From: SAR202 cluster bacterium
GTDB taxonomy: Bacteria > Chloroflexota > Dehalococcoidia > Lucifugimonadales > Lucifugimonadaceae
Reading direction: 5' to 3'
Length of the DNA stretch: 45,773 nt
NCBI GenBank assembly: GCA_008373205.1
Contig: RQOS01000036.1
Coordinates: 1 to 45,773 of the forward strand
Under the pieces are notes generated by a model. The model was not told the DNA's origin, made no database searches, and was given only the letters and a program-made list of their open reading frames with translations. Position 1 is the stretch's first letter. Each line of letters begins with the position of its first letter. The translations under genes and the position numbers were made by a program. Shown in pieces: positions 43,588 to 45,773 of the stretch.

Positions 43588-45579
43588 ATGAATATTGAAG
43601 AAAAATGTATAAATGCTCTGAGATTTCTTTCTATTGATCAAGTAAATAAAGCTTCATCTGGACACCCTGGGGCCCCTATGGGAGCTGCAGCTATAGCTTA
43701 TGTTTTGTTTAATAACATAATGAATCATAATCCAAATAATCCAAATTTCATAAATAGAGATAGGTTTATTCTTTCAATAGGACATGCATCAGCTCTTTTA
43801 TACTCTGTTCTTCACTTATCGGGATATAAGTTCTCTGTAGAAGACCTTAAGAATTTTCGACAATTAGGTTCAATAACTCCTGGTCATCCAGAAAGAGATA
43901 TAGATTTAGGAATTGAAGTTACTACCGGACCACTAGGCCAAGGTTTTGCAAATGGAGTTGGTATGGCAATTTCTGAGAAAATGATGTCTCAAAAATATTC
44001 TGACTTAATTAATCACTATATTTATGGAATAGTAGGAGATGGAGATTTACAGGAAGGCATTTCTTCAGAATCAGCTTCTTTGGCAGGAACCTTAGGCTTG
44101 GGAAAATTAATTTATATATATGATTCAAATGGTATATCTATTGATGGAAGTAATGACCTCGCATTTACTGAAAATGTTGCTGAAAGATTTAAATCATATA
44201 ATTGGCATGTGATTGAAAACATTAATGGAAATGATATTAATTCTATTCAAAATGCAATAGAAATTTCTAAAAATGAATTATCTAAACCATCACTAATTAT
44301 CGCAGACACAACAATAGGTTTTGGATCACCTAATAAAGCAGGTAGTGAAAGTGCACATGGAGAACCTCTAGGAGAAGAAGAAACAAATTTAACTAGAGAT
44401 AATCTAGGGTGGGATTATAAAGAGTTTGAAGTACCTGAAGATGTCGTAAAACATATGAATCAGATAATTACAAAAGGTAATAACTTAGAAAAAAAATGGA
44501 AAAAAGATGCTGAAAATTTCAAAGCTGAAAATCCAGATCAATATAATAATTTTCTTCAGATAATGAAAAATGAATTTCCTGAAGATTGGGATGAACAATT
44601 ATTAGAGAATATTAAAAATTCAAATGAACCTGAAGCTACCAGAGCTTCATCAGGTTTTGCAATTAATTTAATATCCAACTCTTTAGATAATCTTATAGGA
44701 GGTTCTGCTGATTTAACAGGATCAACTAATACACTCATAAAAAACTCTGAAAATTTTTCTAAAAGTACACCAAATGGAAAAAATATTAAGTTTGGAGTTA
44801 GAGAGCATGGGATGGGTGGAGTGATGAATGGGATTTCAGCTTATGGATCTCATCGAGTTTTTGGAGGTACGTTTTTAGTTTTTTCAGACTATATGAGAGC
44901 ATCTATAAGACTTAGTGCTTTATCAAAATTAAATAGTATATGGATATTTACCCATGATTCTATAGGCTTAGGAGAAGATGGACCAACTCATCAACCAATT
45001 TCTCAATTAATGAGCTTAAGATCTATACCTAACTTAAATGTCTTTAGGCCAGCTGATAGAAGAGAAACTTTACTTGCTTGGAGACATGCATTAAATGAAG
45101 TGGATAAACCTTCTGCCTTAATTTTTTCAAGACAATCATTACCTGATATAAGTACAATCTCAGATTCAAAAATAGATTCAGCTACCTTTTCAAAAGGAGC
45201 TTTTTCAGTCTATGATAATTCTGATGATGACCCAGAAATAATTCTAATTTCAACAGGTTCAGAACTAGCCAACACAATAGAAGCAGCAAAAAACTTTGAT
45301 AAAAATAATTCAATCAGAGTAATTTCAATGCCTTGTTGGGAACTTTTTGATCAACAGGATAATAAATATCAAAAAAACTTAATTCCTGAAAACACTAAAC
45401 ATATAATATCAGTTGAAGCTGGGGTTGGATTAGGTTGGCAAAAATATACTAGAAGTAATGATTCTATTATTTCAATTGAAACATTTGGGGCATCTGCTCC
45501 TGGAAATAAGCTAATTGACCACTTTGGTTTTTCCACTGATAAAATTACCGATAGGGTAAAAAAAATAATAAGTGAATAA
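43588..45579 (+). CDS. tkt: Transketolase
   Basis: Thiamine-diphosphate enzyme of 663 residues of the non-oxidative pentose phosphate pathway. ASSGHPGAPMGAA (about 22-34), the TPP motif GDGDLQEG (about 151-158) and the pyrimidine-domain block FGVREHGMGGVMNGI (about 400-414) are clear; HDSIGLGEDGPTHQP follows. AAGG stands about 10 bases before the ATG. The neighbouring rpiB gene encodes ribose 5-phosphate isomerase, whose product is one substrate of transketolase, so the two probably share an operon. Confidence 0.97.
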   Translation: MNIEEKCINALRFLSIDQVNKASSGHPGAPMGAAAIAYVLFNNIMNHNPNNPNFINRDRFILSIGHASALLYSVLHLSGYKFSVEDLKNFRQLGSITPGHPERDIDLGIEVTTGPLGQGFANGVGMAISEKMMSQKYSDLINHYIYGIVGDGDLQEGISSESASLAGTLGLGKLIYIYDSNGISIDGSNDLAFTENVAERFKSYNWHVIENINGNDINSIQNAIEISKNELSKPSLIIADTTIGFGSPNKAGSESAHGEPLGEEETNLTRDNLGWDYKEFEVPEDVVKHMNQIITKGNNLEKKWKKDAENFKAENPDQYNNFLQIMKNEFPEDWDEQLLENIKNSNEPEATRASSGFAINLISNSLDNLIGGSADLTGSTNTLIKNSENFSKSTPNGKNIKFGVREHGMGGVMNGISAYGSHRVFGGTFLVFSDYMRASIRLSALSKLNSIWIFTHDSIGLGEDGPTHQPISQLMSLRSIPNLNVFRPADRRETLLAWRHALNEVDKPSALIFSRQSLPDISTISDSKIDSATFSKGAFSVYDNSDDDPEIILISTGSELANTIEAAKNFDKNNSIRVISMPCWELFDQQDNKYQKNLIPENTKHIISVEAGVGLGWQKYTRSNDSIISIETFGASAPGNKLIDHFGFSTDKITDRVKKIISE

Positions 45580-45584
45580 TTGTT

Positions 45585-45773
45585 ATGAAAATATGCATAA
45601 GTGCTGACCATGGTGGATTTGAATTAAAGAAAATCATTATTGAACATATAAAATCGATGGGACTAAATGTAGATGACCTTAATGATAATGAATATGACGC
45701 TGAAGATGACTATCCCGACACAACAAAATTAGTAGCAGAATCAATTTCAAAAAATGAATATGACAAAGGAATT
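45585..45773 (+). CDS. rpiB: Ribose 5-phosphate isomerase B, N-terminal part
   Basis: The ATG at 45585 opens a frame of 63 codons to the window edge, with no stop. It begins MKICISADHGGFELKKII, the RpiB/LacAB signature, and contains DDYPDTTKLVAESI further on. The enzyme interconverts ribose and ribulose 5-phosphates. It follows transketolase by 5 bases. The remaining portion, about 85-90 residues in typical members, lies beyond the window. Confidence 0.85.
   Translation, partial: MKICISADHGGFELKKIIIEHIKSMGLNVDDLNDNEYDAEDDYPDTTKLVAESISKNEYDKGI

Overview
The window comes from a bacterial chromosome that is strongly AT-rich (about 30% GC by eye) and very compact. No gap between genes exceeds about 110 bases, genes in a run overlap or nearly touch, and four of five convergent gene pairs overlap at their stop codons. 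TTG start codons are common. There are no insertion sequences, phage genes, CRISPR arrays or rRNA genes. The housekeeping content, small spacers and low GC suggest a streamlined, free-living (possibly marine planktonic) lineage. The gene set (CbbQ/VWA pair, GldA/F/G-like exporter with DUF4340, long-form NadA, MoaD-MoaE fusion) would fit an AT-rich Chloroflexota/SAR202-like bacterium, but that is a low-confidence inference; no rRNA or marker phylogeny is available here.

Layout. 1-1587 (minus): a truncated membrane protein and a cysteine desulfurase. 1685-6146 (plus): a four-gene ABC exporter of the GldA-GldF-GldG-DUF4340 type. 6143-10903 (minus): a CbbQ-type AAA+ ATPase, a NUDIX hydrolase resembling CoA pyrophosphatase, and a 1110-residue VWA protein of the CbbO/NorD type, with no Rubisco or nitric oxide reductase gene nearby. 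11017-13689 (plus): selenocysteine synthase SelA and the replication-repair ATPase RarA. 13686-14714 (minus): threonine aldolase. 14748-21540 (plus): lspA, a pseudouridine synthase, gltX, rpsU, purQ, purL, a cysteine-free FmdB-like protein and dtd. 21533-25105 (minus): nadC, nadA, miaB and a tRNA-Ser(GCU).

25176-29858 (plus): a MoaD-MoaE fusion, rpsP, khpA, a YebC regulator, a second ABC exporter and a membrane-anchored GAF-winged-helix regulator. 29850-31016 (minus): an aminotransferase. 31121-35358 (plus): a methyltransferase, uvrB, a NIPSNAP-like protein, a MIP18-family protein and an Mrp-type ATPase. 35363-39157 (minus): an acyl-CoA synthetase, a SelA-like PLP enzyme and a 6-phosphogluconate-dehydrogenase-like enzyme in one run. 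39268-45773 (plus): rplI, dnaB, an unusual tandem AAA+ DnaC-like protein, an SMP-30-like lactonase, transketolase and the start of rpiB.

How the genes work together. Most are core functions: Fe-S supply (cysteine desulfurase, MIP18, Mrp) feeding Fe-S enzymes such as NadA and MiaB; translation (GltX, S21, S16, L9, DTD, MiaB, tRNA-Ser); purine and NAD synthesis; molybdopterin synthesis; and replication and repair (DnaB with a probable loader, RarA, UvrB). The less ordinary parts are the tandem-AAA+ protein next to dnaB, the CbbQ-NUDIX-VWA unit with no visible client, the cysteine-free FmdB relative, the Mrp protein without its usual CxxC, the membrane-tethered transcription factor, and signs that several first genes may be translated from leaderless mRNAs.
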